Positions 26,089-33,617 of a DNA stretch of 64,000 bases are shown piece after piece (position 1 is the first letter of the stretch; each line of letters begins with the position of its first letter). This DNA is from CAVYXZ01 sp965223835 (GTDB lineage: Bacteria; Chloroflexota; Anaerolineae; Aggregatilineales; Phototrophicaceae), in the NCBI GenBank assembly GCA_965223835.1, contig CBDCXQ010000001.1:3968001-4032000 (forward strand), in the 5' to 3' direction. A program made the translations under genes and the position numbers. A model generated the notes under the pieces. The model did not search any database. It was not told the origin of the DNA and saw only the letters and a list, made by a program, of their open reading frames with translations.

Positions 26089-26741
26089 TTGCCGCGTTCG
26101 TACAACAGGACCTGCCAGAAAAGCGTGCGCCGAATAAACACGCGTTGGAAACCTTGCGTTTCAATCATGTCCTCAACGACTTTGGCAGGATGGACAAAGA
26201 AGCGATAGGGATTGCGGCGTAGACGAAAATAACTATTGAATATGGGTCGCGCAAGCATCGGTAACAGGCCATCGCGGGGGAAGATCACACCATAGAATCT
26301 TTGTGCCCGCTCGACGCTCAACTGCACCAGCGCTTCGACATCCGGATAGCAACAAATGACGCGGTCCAGTGTAACAATGTCAGCCGAATCGATTTGTGGC
26401 GCAAGGTCTACAAAGTTTCCATGCAAATATGTGACCTGCTCGGCCTGACCCAACCGTTCGGCTTCCTGACGCGCTGCCTTGAGATAACCACTGGAAGCAT
26501 CCACATTAATTGCATGAGTCACACCGGCCTGTAAAAGTTGATGCTGAATTGCGCCAACGCCGCCACCAATATCGAGCAGGGTCAGGCCGGTGACACCTCG
26601 TTCCTTCAGGGCTTTGAGTAGCCAGACAGTTGTTTCATCAGGTCCATGCTGCCGATAAGCCCGCAGTTCATCCTGGGCCAGGCTTTCATCGAAAAAACGT
26701 TCAATCCCCTCACACTGGGCGCAGCATTTCATCAAGTTCAA
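26085..26741 (-). CDS. Class I SAM-dependent methyltransferase
   Basis: 218 residues. Seen: 'FFDESLAQDELRAYRQHGP' before the SAM domain, motif I 'LTLLDIGGGVGAIQHQLLQA', motif II 'AINVDASSGYL', 'VTYLHGNFVDL', and 'ADIVTLDRVICCYPDVEAL'. The sequence resembles the magnesium protoporphyrin methyltransferase branch in outline, but no tetrapyrrole context is present. Its ATG overlaps the stop of the VOC gene by four bases, so it is the third gene of a coupled unit after an SDR and a VOC protein. Small-molecule methylation is the safest call. Confidence 0.8.
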   Translation of the reverse strand: MNLMKCCAQCEGIERFFDESLAQDELRAYRQHGPDETTVWLLKALKERGVTGLTLLDIGGGVGAIQHQLLQAGVTHAINVDASSGYLKAARQEAERLGQAEQVTYLHGNFVDLAPQIDSADIVTLDRVICCYPDVEALVQLSVERAQRFYGVIFPRDGLLPMLARPIFNSYFRLRRNPYRFFVHPAKVVEDMIETQGFQRVFIRRTLFWQVLLYERGN

Positions 26742-27109
26742 TCCAAAAAGCGCTGGATTTCGATCAAATAACCGTTAGGGTCACGCAGAAAACAATGATA
26801 GATATTGTAATCTGGATTCACCGCCGGCGGCTTCTCAAATCTGACACCTCGCCCCTGCAAATATTCGTACCAGGCATCAACTTCAGGCGTGACCAGGGTA
26901 AAAATCAGCGTACGGCGTTCCTGGTCCACAATCGCATCAGCCCGTTGACACAGCCCGATATAACTCTCACCACTCACCCGGTAGATGCGGCACGTGCCCT
27001 GGTCGCGGGCCAGCGTGAGACCCAGCACATCTTCGTAAAAATGCGCTGAGTCTTCCAGGTTGGCTGTGTACAAGAAGGTAATTTGTTGCGCGACGGGCGG
27101 GTGTGTCAT
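26738..27109 (-). CDS. Glyoxalase/VOC-fold protein
   Basis: 123 residues, one vicinal oxygen chelate module pair. Seen: 'ITFLYTANLEDSAHFYEDVL' opening strand and helix, 'WYEYLQGRGVRFEKPP' and C-terminal 'FLRDPNGYLIEIQRF' with the Glu that binds metal in glyoxalase-type enzymes. The N-terminal metal His seems replaced, so a binding or resistance role is possible. It overlaps both neighbours by four bases (ATGA type), linking SDR, VOC and methyltransferase genes into one unit. Confidence 0.85.
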   Translation of the reverse strand: MTHPPVAQQITFLYTANLEDSAHFYEDVLGLTLARDQGTCRIYRVSGESYIGLCQRADAIVDQERRTLIFTLVTPEVDAWYEYLQGRGVRFEKPPAVNPDYNIYHCFLRDPNGYLIEIQRFLD

Positions 27110-28023
27110 ACGCCTGCCGCCTCTAGCTGGTAGTTGACGTTCGTTAACTCCTCAGAGACAGTCCACAAGCGTCGGGCAACCGCCTCGTCATGGGACTTCT
27201 CATTTGATTTGACCTTTTTGGGATAACCGCGCATCTCCATGAAGCCACCGGGACCAAAATAATCACCGCCCTGAACTGTCGGTGCCAGCGCTGCATACAG
27301 GGTCGGCAGCGCCCCCATGTCGGTCGTTTGCGCCAACAGCGGGTTCAGACGTTGGAATAGACCTGAGTGCTGCTGCAAGTTGGTTGCGGTCCAGCCCGGA
27401 TGGGCGGCGACGGCCAATGTACCCTGACCCGCAGCGTTGAGTTTACGCTGCAATTCATACGTAAACAGCAGATTCGCCAGTTTACTTTGCCCATAAGCGC
27501 CTTGCGGAGCGTAATTCTGTTCCCAGTTCAAGTCGTCAAAATTGATGCTACCAAATCGATGCGCGGTGCTACTCACTGTGACAATCCGCGCCTGCGGTGT
27601 TGCATTCAATCGGTCTAAAAGTAAGCCGGTCAACGCAAAGTGCCCCAGGTGGTTGATGCCAAACTGCTGCTCAAAACCCTGGGTGGTCTTACCATAAGGT
27701 GGCATCATGACCCCAGCATTATTAATGAGCAAGTCCAGACGATCATACTGTTCGCGATATGCGGCGGCAAATGCACTAACTGAGTCTAGATCACCTAAAT
27801 CCAATTGCATCACGTTGACGCTACCGGTTGGGTTGAGCGCCTTGATCTTATCAGCAGCCTGGTTGCCCTTTTGCAAATTGCGGCAAGCCATAATGACGGT
27901 TGCGCCCTTTTGGGCCAGGACCCGCGCCGTATCGTAACCAATGCCACTGTTGGCACCGGTGACGATAGCGATGCGTCCAGTTTGATCGGGAATGTCGTTT
28001 TCGGTCCAGTGTTGCGTACTCAT
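27106..28023 (-). CDS. Short-chain dehydrogenase/reductase (retinol dehydrogenase-like)
   Basis: 305 residues, with GAGGAGA upstream of the ATG. Seen: cofactor motif 'VTGANSGIGYDTARVLA', 'MACRNLQKG' (Arg suggesting NADP preference), 'LLINNAGVM', catalytic Ser in 'VTVSSTAHRFG' and 'YGQSK' Tyr-x-x-x-Lys. The sequence matches the retinol dehydrogenase/WWOX-like classical SDR group, commonly seen in bacteria acting on hydrophobic alcohols or aldehydes. First gene after tetR, with an operator copy in front of it. Substrate unknown. Confidence 0.87.
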   Translation of the reverse strand: MSTQHWTENDIPDQTGRIAIVTGANSGIGYDTARVLAQKGATVIMACRNLQKGNQAADKIKALNPTGSVNVMQLDLGDLDSVSAFAAAYREQYDRLDLLINNAGVMMPPYGKTTQGFEQQFGINHLGHFALTGLLLDRLNATPQARIVTVSSTAHRFGSINFDDLNWEQNYAPQGAYGQSKLANLLFTYELQRKLNAAGQGTLAVAAHPGWTATNLQQHSGLFQRLNPLLAQTTDMGALPTLYAALAPTVQGGDYFGPGGFMEMRGYPKKVKSNEKSHDEAVARRLWTVSEELTNVNYQLEAAGV

Positions 28024-28045
28024 GGCACTTCTCTCCTCACTATTC

Positions 28046-28065
28046 TGGAATGATCATTCGCTCTA
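28046..28065. promoter_or_regulatory. TetR operator copy in front of the SDR gene
   Basis: TGGAATGATCATTCGCTCTA matches the operator at 28660-28679 in 16 of 20 positions and contains the perfect palindrome GAATGATCATTC. It lies between the end of tetR and the SDR start. Confidence 0.65.
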
Positions 28066-28078
28066 AAAACAAAACTAG

Positions 28079-28639
28079 CTAGCGTTTAATCGCATCCCAA
28101 CACGAAGTTACCGCTTGCTCAATGAGGTCATCATTCAGTTGGATATGGTCACTGGTATGCGCTTCGATCAAGGCATTCAACGCCCCAGAGATCAAGAGTG
28201 TGGCGACATCAAGCGGCAGTCCTTTAAGCAAATGTTGCTGTTGCGCCTCAGCAAATAATTGATGGAAGACCCTGATCAACGCGTACTCATCAGCCTGGGC
28301 CTGCTCTTTGACATATGGCACCTGCGCTAGCTGTTCGACAAGCTGAAACTCACGCGGATGCTGCACGCCATAATGCGCGATATTCGTTAGCAATTGTAAG
28401 AACCGCCTGACGACCGGTTGCCCTTCATCATAATCCGCCAGGACCGCCGCGTTCATAGCCATCTTAATCTCTCGGTAGAGGCTATACACCAGTTCCTCTT
28501 TGCTGGCGAAATAGTTATAGATGGTGCCCATGCCCACATCGGCTCGGCGGGCAATCTGTGACATCGAGATCGATTGTAACCCTTGCTCAAAAATCAGGTC
28601 GCGGGTTGCGTTGAAAATCAGGTCACGTTTGCTGGTCAT
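28079..28639 (-). CDS. TetR family transcriptional regulator
   Basis: 186 residues from the ATG at 28639. A GTG at 28675 would add 12 residues, but the predicted promoter puts the transcript start next to it, which favours the ATG. Seen: 'RDLIFNATRDLIFEQGLQSI', 'SQIARRADVGMGTIYNYFAS' (helix-turn-helix with recognition helix) and 'KEELVYSLYREI'; the C-terminal ligand domain is unassigned. Two operator-like sites, one over its own promoter and one before the SDR gene, suggest it represses itself and the SDR-VOC-methyltransferase unit. Confidence 0.88.
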   Translation of the reverse strand: MTSKRDLIFNATRDLIFEQGLQSISMSQIARRADVGMGTIYNYFASKEELVYSLYREIKMAMNAAVLADYDEGQPVVRRFLQLLTNIAHYGVQHPREFQLVEQLAQVPYVKEQAQADEYALIRVFHQLFAEAQQQHLLKGLPLDVATLLISGALNALIEAHTSDHIQLNDDLIEQAVTSCWDAIKR

Positions 28640-28659
28640 CGAAACACGAGTTACCTTTT

Positions 28660-28679
28660 TGGAATGAACGTTCACTCCA
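28660..28679. promoter_or_regulatory. TetR operator over the tetR transcription start
   Basis: TGGAATGAACGTTCACTCCA is symmetric at 18 of 20 positions around AACGTT. It directly follows the -10 box of the tetR promoter, so binding would block initiation. Confidence 0.7.
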
Positions 28680-28708
28680 ATAGTAGGCTATGTTCAGACG
28701 TATAGCAA
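28680..28708 (-). promoter_or_regulatory. Putative promoter of tetR
   Basis: On the minus strand TTGCTA (28703-28708) and TACTAT (28680-28685) are separated by 17 bases. Each box matches four of six consensus positions; the adjacent operator strengthens the call. Confidence 0.5.
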
Positions 28709-28818
28709 GCTGTTCTCATCAAATCTTAAATTGTTTGTCAGTCTGTACGGCAATTGAGGATAAAAACAGTCTGGGTCTCACCGTCTATCGAATAATACTC
28801 CAGAGGAGCCAGCCAAAA

Positions 28819-29523
28819 TCAAGTTGCAGCGGCATCTAAATTTTGCAGGATGTTCTCGGCGGTCTCAACCATGTAATCATCGGAACTGCGTTGCACAAAT
28901 GCCTGCAACAGATTTCGTGATTGTGGCGCACGCAGTTCACGCAGTTGCACCAGTGCCTGCCATTGAACGCTGTCATCGGGATCTTGTAGCGCCAGATCGA
29001 ACTGGGAGAAAATGGCGATCTCGCTTCCATTCACAATCGTACCATCATGGGGTACAAAGAAGAATAACTGTTTGCAGCTTACCATCCGCGAGGTCAGGTA
29101 TTCACTACTCAGGCCCTCGACAATCACCGGATAACCCTGCGGGTCACCCAACTGCGCCAGGTTGCCAGCAGCAATAGCAGGATGCACCGAGAATTGAATC
29201 GAGTCACCGAGTAAGTTGACGAGATGCGCTTTGCCCACCGGATCGCCTAACCGCGTCAGTGCATAAGCCGCTTCCGTCTGCATTATTTCATCATCGGCGG
29301 TCAGTGCAGCTTGCAATGCATCCACCGCTGACTCAACTCTCTGGGCACCAAGTGTGTGCGCGGCTGATGATCGCAGCATATGCTGATCGTCCCGAAGGAC
29401 AGTAAGCAACGCATCCGTTGCGAGGTCAACCCCATTGGCCTTAAGAATCTCCGCCTGACGAAAATCCTCCATATCAGCATAGGACATTTCGGGCGGCGGG
29501 TTGGGTATGTTCATATTAAGCAT
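28819..29523 (-). CDS. HEAT-repeat protein
   Basis: 234 residues made mostly of helical pairs. Seen: repeats such as 'LLTVLRDDQHMLRSSAAHTLG', 'AALTADDEIMQTEAAYALTRLGDP' and 'DPDDSVQWQALVQLREL', typical of HEAT_2/PBS-lyase-type repeats. No catalytic motif. Known: such solenoids bind proteins. A mid-protein segment ('MVSCKQLFFFVPHDG') breaks the repeat. It lies 97 bases after the HExxH gene on the same strand; in systems where a cargo-like protein is followed by a small helical repeat protein, the latter is often an adaptor, but that link is inference. Confidence 0.75.
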   Translation of the reverse strand: MLNMNIPNPPPEMSYADMEDFRQAEILKANGVDLATDALLTVLRDDQHMLRSSAAHTLGAQRVESAVDALQAALTADDEIMQTEAAYALTRLGDPVGKAHLVNLLGDSIQFSVHPAIAAGNLAQLGDPQGYPVIVEGLSSEYLTSRMVSCKQLFFFVPHDGTIVNGSEIAIFSQFDLALQDPDDSVQWQALVQLRELRAPQSRNLLQAFVQRSSDDYMVETAENILQNLDAAAT

Positions 29524-29620
29524 TTGATAGCCAGATTAAGAACTGCTTTTGCTTGCGGCATCGCGTCGTTCAATTGCTCTAAGTGAGAATCTCCCAGGCA
29601 CCATCAGCACTGATCGGTAG

Positions 29621-30772
29621 CTATTTCGGATACTTGCCCGCGGTACCTTTGGTCGTAATGGCGTTAGCTCGTGCAGTATAAGACGAAGCGCCATCACCGT
29701 AAGCTCGTTCTTCTTTGGAAGGAAAAGTCATGGCGGCCTTGACACTCGTAACCACCCGTTGGGGAACTTTACCCACTAGGGTTTGAACACCGGCCACGCT
29801 CGATGCAGTTTTCGCTCCCAGCCAGGTCATTGCTTGTGTTACGCCCGCGGTACTAAATTTGCTGTATTCGTCGGCATGGAACTTTTCATGTTTCAAAGTC
29901 AAGTCTTTCGCCCAAAATTTGGTGCGTGGCGGGCGTCCGTTCAAGTCACTCATATTGGGTGTCAGGTCACTGGCGGCCTGTTTCCAATTTGAATCTTTAA
30001 GGGTAGCAGCGGATGAGGATGGAATGTCGACCTGACTCGCCGGGCCAGTTGAGGCACGGGCAGAATACTTGATACTGTTCTTGTGCATGGCAACCACGAA
30101 ATATGTTCCCAAAACCTTTGACACCTTGATATTCGTCATACTGCCCATGTACAGGCTGGTCAGACCAAAACCCGACGGCGTTGGTCCGCCTACGCTGATG
30201 GTACTGGTGTTGCCAAGCATTGGGCTGATCTTGTCATGCGATGTAATCCCCACCACATCCGGGTAAATAATATCGGGCAATGAGATGGTTTCGCCTTCGG
30301 CAATTTCAGGGATCGGACTATTGACCATCGGCGCAGTCGGTTCGGCTACGGGTAAACCGCCCGCGCCTTCTTCCTCTAAAACCTCATCATGGCTTGTCAA
30401 TGCTGTGGACGCAATCGGAATCGCAACCTGAATCGGCGTCGATATGTTGATCGCGGCTGGTTTGTCGGCGGAGACTTCTTGTTCTTCTTCCTCTTCTTCC
30501 TTCGTGTCATGCGCCTGTGAGCCATAATCCGGGCTACGGAAGAAGGCCACACTAATATCGGTTGACTGAATAGCCGGGGCGATGGCTTGGTTTGTTGGCA
30601 TTTTCGGTTGTGACAACGGCGGTACGGTCTGGTCGCTAACCACCCCTTGCAGCAAGGGTGGGATGGTCGAACGCCGCCGGGAAGCATGTCCCCTCACCTG
30701 CGCATTCTGTGACTCATCACCCGATTTATTTGGCTGAGATTTTCGAGATTTATAGGTATATGTTGCCATCAT
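29621..30772 (-). CDS. HExxH protein with low-complexity leader, possible injection-system cargo
   Basis: 383 residues from an ATG preceded by AGAGG. Layout: residues 1-60 basic and disordered ('TYKSRKSQPNKSGDES'), 60-150 acidic and proline-rich with a run of seven Glu, 150-250 a beta-rich domain ('GFGLTSLYMGSMTNIKVSKV'), then a C-terminal helical domain with 'LKHEKFHADEY', giving zinc-binding His295, Glu296 and His299, and 'KEERAYGDG' 55 residues later, a possible third ligand. The arrangement of basic leader plus HExxH resembles DUF4157-type proteins tied to extracellular contractile injection systems. No sheath or tube genes are present. Protease activity is inferred, not shown. Confidence 0.5.
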   Translation of the reverse strand: MMATYTYKSRKSQPNKSGDESQNAQVRGHASRRRSTIPPLLQGVVSDQTVPPLSQPKMPTNQAIAPAIQSTDISVAFFRSPDYGSQAHDTKEEEEEEQEVSADKPAAINISTPIQVAIPIASTALTSHDEVLEEEGAGGLPVAEPTAPMVNSPIPEIAEGETISLPDIIYPDVVGITSHDKISPMLGNTSTISVGGPTPSGFGLTSLYMGSMTNIKVSKVLGTYFVVAMHKNSIKYSARASTGPASQVDIPSSSAATLKDSNWKQAASDLTPNMSDLNGRPPRTKFWAKDLTLKHEKFHADEYSKFSTAGVTQAMTWLGAKTASSVAGVQTLVGKVPQRVVTSVKAAMTFPSKEERAYGDGASSYTARANAITTKGTAGKYPK

Positions 30773-30956
30773 GCTGCCTCTGTTCCCGATCGACACCAGC
30801 GACCAGCGCTAATCTTACAATTTCCATTATAGCATTTTCTGATTGTTATGCATGGTTATCATCTACCAACCAATCGGTGCCAGCCTTGCGCTTGACAAAT
30901 GGCGGTATTTTGATAAACCTGAAATTAGATCATGCGCGATATTGAGGATTAACCTG

Positions 30957-31568
30957 ATGAGTATGAGCCAGCAAAAGAAACAGATGTTGTTGAATTTTTT
31001 CAAGGCGCTAGCTGACGAAAATCGGCTAACCATGATTGGTCTCCTTAGTGAACAGGAATATAATGTCGGCGAACTGGCGGCGCTGCTTGAACTCAAAGAA
31101 CCAACTGTATCGCATCATCTCTCGAAACTACGCGAGGTCGGGCTGGTGAATCTGCGGAGTGTGGGTAATCAGCGCCGCTACAAATTGAACGGTGCCTCGC
31201 TGAAAAACTGGAAGGCGATGGTCATGGAGGTCGAAAATATCAACTATGAACCGCCACATAACCAGCGTGATCAGTCCTGGATCGATGACCTGCCGCTGTC
31301 GGCTTATGACAAAAAAATCATCAAGGATTACACGATTGGTCAGCGTTTGAAACATATTCCCCGACAGGAGAAAAAGCTGGTGTCAGTGCTGCGCTGGATC
31401 GTTATGGAATTCAAGCCGGACGTGCTGTACACCGAACGCGAGGTCAATACCTTACTCACACAATATGATGAAGATTATGCGCGGTTGCGCCGTGAACTGG
31501 TGGAGTTTGGATTTCTGCGGCGGGAACGCGGCGGCGGCAAATATTGGCTCACACCTGAAGATGAATAA
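30957..31568 (+). CDS. ArsR-like winged-helix regulator with DUF2087 domain (copy 1)
   Basis: 203 residues from an ATG with GAGGA upstream. Seen: an ArsR-type winged helix ('FFKALADENRLTMIGLL', 'NVGELAALLELKEPTVSHHL', 'LREVGLVNLRSVGNQRRYKL') and a C-terminal DUF2087-like region ('RLKHIPRQEKKLVSVLRWIV', 'YTEREVNTLL', 'DYARLRRELVEFGFLRRER'). Known: this architecture is common in Firmicutes and Chloroflexi, with unknown ligand. The product of the next gene has the same length and domain layout, so the two form a tandem duplicate. A TTGACA at 30892 is shared in style with the promoter of the second copy. Confidence 0.85.
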   Translation: MSMSQQKKQMLLNFFKALADENRLTMIGLLSEQEYNVGELAALLELKEPTVSHHLSKLREVGLVNLRSVGNQRRYKLNGASLKNWKAMVMEVENINYEPPHNQRDQSWIDDLPLSAYDKKIIKDYTIGQRLKHIPRQEKKLVSVLRWIVMEFKPDVLYTEREVNTLLTQYDEDYARLRRELVEFGFLRRERGGGKYWLTPEDE

Positions 31569-31594
31569 CGTTTCTAGCATTTAGACCTCAATGC

Positions 31595-31623
31595 TTGACA
31601 AATCTTTATAACTTTGATATTCT
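31595..31623 (+). promoter_or_regulatory. Promoter for the second ArsR-like gene
   Basis: TTGACA (31595-31600), 17 bases, then TATTCT (31618-31623). It lies in the 107-base gap between the duplicates, so the second copy can be transcribed on its own. Confidence 0.6.
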
Positions 31624-31675
31624 TCAAAATAGATTATTATCTATGTTTAAGTTTATCAAAATACAGAGGTATGTC

Positions 31676-32287
31676 ATGAGCATGAGTCAGCAAAAGAAAC
31701 AGATGCTGCACAACTTCTTCACCGCGCTGGCGGATGTTGACCGGCTGACAATCATCGGTTTGCTCAACGACCGTGCATATTCCGTTACCGACTTAGCCGG
31801 CATGCTGGGCCGCAATGAGTCAACCATTGCCGGGCATGTAACCGCTTTGCGTGAGGTCGGGTTGTTGAATCTAAGGAACGGAAGCGATCAACCGCGCTAT
31901 CAGTTAAACGCAAATTCACTGGAACGCTGGCAGCATATGGTGATGGACTTGCGAAGTATCAATCATGAACCTGACCAGGTGCAACCAGATAAGTCGTGGA
32001 TTGCCGACCTGCCACTGGATGAGTATGAAAAGCGGGTCATCAAGGGCTACACCATAGATCGCCGCTTAAAGCATATTCCGGTGCAGCAAAAGAAACTCAA
32101 TGCAGTATTGCGCTGGATTATCCTGGATTTTGAGCCGGATGTAATGTACACCGAGCATGAGGTCAACACGATTATCTCGCGGTATCACGAAGATTATGCC
32201 CGGCTACGGCGCGAACTGATCGACATCGACTTTCTGCGACGCGAACGCGATGGCCGAGCTTACTGGCTAACGCCTGAAGACGAATGA
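31676..32287 (+). CDS. ArsR-like winged-helix regulator with DUF2087 domain (copy 2)
   Basis: 203 residues, the same length as copy 1. Both start 'MSMSQQKKQML' and keep 'RLKHIP', 'LRWI', 'YTE.EVNT' and 'DYARLRREL'. The recognition helix differs clearly ('LGRNESTIAGHVTAL' here, 'LELKEPTVSHHLSKL' in copy 1), which suggests that the two copies bind different sites after duplication. It is followed by the double GNAT gene after 21 bases, a likely co-transcribed target or partner. Confidence 0.85.
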   Translation: MSMSQQKKQMLHNFFTALADVDRLTIIGLLNDRAYSVTDLAGMLGRNESTIAGHVTALREVGLLNLRNGSDQPRYQLNANSLERWQHMVMDLRSINHEPDQVQPDKSWIADLPLDEYEKRVIKGYTIDRRLKHIPVQQKKLNAVLRWIILDFEPDVMYTEHEVNTIISRYHEDYARLRRELIDIDFLRRERDGRAYWLTPEDE

Positions 32288-32308
32288 AACTTGAACGAGA
32301 AGGTGGCG

Positions 32309-33352
32309 ATGATGTCATCGACACAGATTAAACCATTCGATTATGAACTGGCAACCGCTGCTGAGTGGGATCAATGGCTGTCCGTTCGGCGAACGATGGC
32401 CCGCGACTTAAATCCACATGATCCGCTCATTGCTCCTGACCTTGAGCGAAAAGCCACTGAAGCTATGTCGCGTGACCTCCAGAATAACTTTCGTCGTTAT
32501 TTGGCACTGAAAGACGACCAGGTGGTCGGTCTGCTCACGCTGAATTTACCCGTTCAGCAAAATGGGTATGTGGCGACCACCTGTGTTTATGTGGTGCCAG
32601 AACAGCGCCGGGAGGGCATCGGACGATTGTTACTGCAACAAGCCGCAGCGGAATGTCAGGCACATGGGATCACATTACTGCAGGGTGAAAGTAGCAGTTC
32701 TGCCAGTCACGCATTCGCGATGGCATTTGGCGCTACAGTCGGCAGCCAGTCCCAGGAAAAGCGGCTGTCAATGTCCGCGGTAAATGAGATGATGCTGGAA
32801 CAATGGACAGGCAGCGCATCCAGGAAGAATCCGGATTTCACCATCCACACATTCACCGGTCTATTCAGTGAGGACGCCACCAAACTCGCCTGCTATGCTC
32901 ATTTGTACACTGAAATTGCCAACCAGGCCCCCTTTGAAGAACTTGAGGGTACAGGCAAAGAATTTACGGTTTACAGCCTGCGCATTGAAGATCAAGAACA
33001 TAAACAGATGGGCATCACGTTGTTGACCAAAGTGATTATTGCACCTGATGCAACTCTTTGTGGCTTGACGGAGATTTCCTATCATCCTGAATGGAGCGGT
33101 CGGGCAGTTCAGGGCTTAACCGGGGTACGTGAACCCTATCGTGGGCGCGGCCTGGGTAAATGGCTGAAGGCCGACATGCTCCAGACTATTCGTCGGCAAT
33201 ATCCGTCGGTCGCATTTATCAGTACACTGAACGCGAATGTGAACGCACCGATGCAGGCCATCAATGGCCAGCTTGGATTTCGACTTCACAATCAACGCAC
33301 GACTTATAAGCTGCCCGTTGCCGAATTGCTGACAAAGTTGCCAGTCGCCTAG
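32309..33352 (+). CDS. Double GNAT-domain acetyltransferase
   Basis: 347 residues from an ATG at 32309 with GAAGGTGG upstream. Two acetyl-CoA binding motifs are visible: 'VVPEQRREGIGRLLLQQA' in the N-terminal domain (about residue 100) and 'GVREPYRGRGLGKWLKADML' in the C-terminal domain (about residue 275). Known: two-domain GNATs include mycothiol synthase and many antibiotic or small-molecule acetyltransferases. The substrate is unknown. It follows two ArsR-like regulators and its stop overlaps the convergent small membrane gene by four bases. Confidence 0.87.
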   Translation: MMSSTQIKPFDYELATAAEWDQWLSVRRTMARDLNPHDPLIAPDLERKATEAMSRDLQNNFRRYLALKDDQVVGLLTLNLPVQQNGYVATTCVYVVPEQRREGIGRLLLQQAAAECQAHGITLLQGESSSSASHAFAMAFGATVGSQSQEKRLSMSAVNEMMLEQWTGSASRKNPDFTIHTFTGLFSEDATKLACYAHLYTEIANQAPFEELEGTGKEFTVYSLRIEDQEHKQMGITLLTKVIIAPDATLCGLTEISYHPEWSGRAVQGLTGVREPYRGRGLGKWLKADMLQTIRRQYPSVAFISTLNANVNAPMQAINGQLGFRLHNQRTTYKLPVAELLTKLPVA

Positions 33353-33549
33353 TCGGCTTGTTGCCGTTCGATCCACCCCTGACGAAAGCGCCGCACGCCA
33401 ATGACCAGGACAATGGTGCCAATAACCAGTCGAAAGATTGCCTGGGGGTCGCCTTCGTTTAAGCCCGGATTGCTGCCAGCGATCTGCACAAACAGAAAGA
33501 GGCTCAAGAAGATCAGCAAGGCGGCTCCCTGCATTTTGACTTTGCCCAT
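33349..33549 (-). CDS. Small two-helix membrane protein
   Basis: 66 residues. The ATG has a near-perfect AGGAGG at good spacing, strong support for expression. Seen: a hydrophobic segment at about 8-24 ('GAALLIFLSLFLFVQIAG'), a polar turn, a second at about 40-51 ('LVIGTIVLVIGV'), and a basic end 'RRFRQGWIERQQ'. No family is recognised. It is convergent with the GNAT gene and lies upstream, in the opposite sense of reading, of nothing obvious. Confidence 0.65.
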   Translation of the reverse strand: MGKVKMQGAALLIFLSLFLFVQIAGSNPGLNEGDPQAIFRLVIGTIVLVIGVRRFRQGWIERQQAD

Positions 33550-33617
33550 TTTTAAACCTCCTATTCAGTCAGGGGAATGGTACCGTCGAAACAGTCGCCT
33601 CGTAAGTCCGACAAGCA

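Noticed and set aside
30892..30920. TTGACA as a complete promoter for the first ArsR-like gene
   Set aside because: No acceptable -10 box lies at 16-18 bases; it remains only a similarity to the second copy's promoter.
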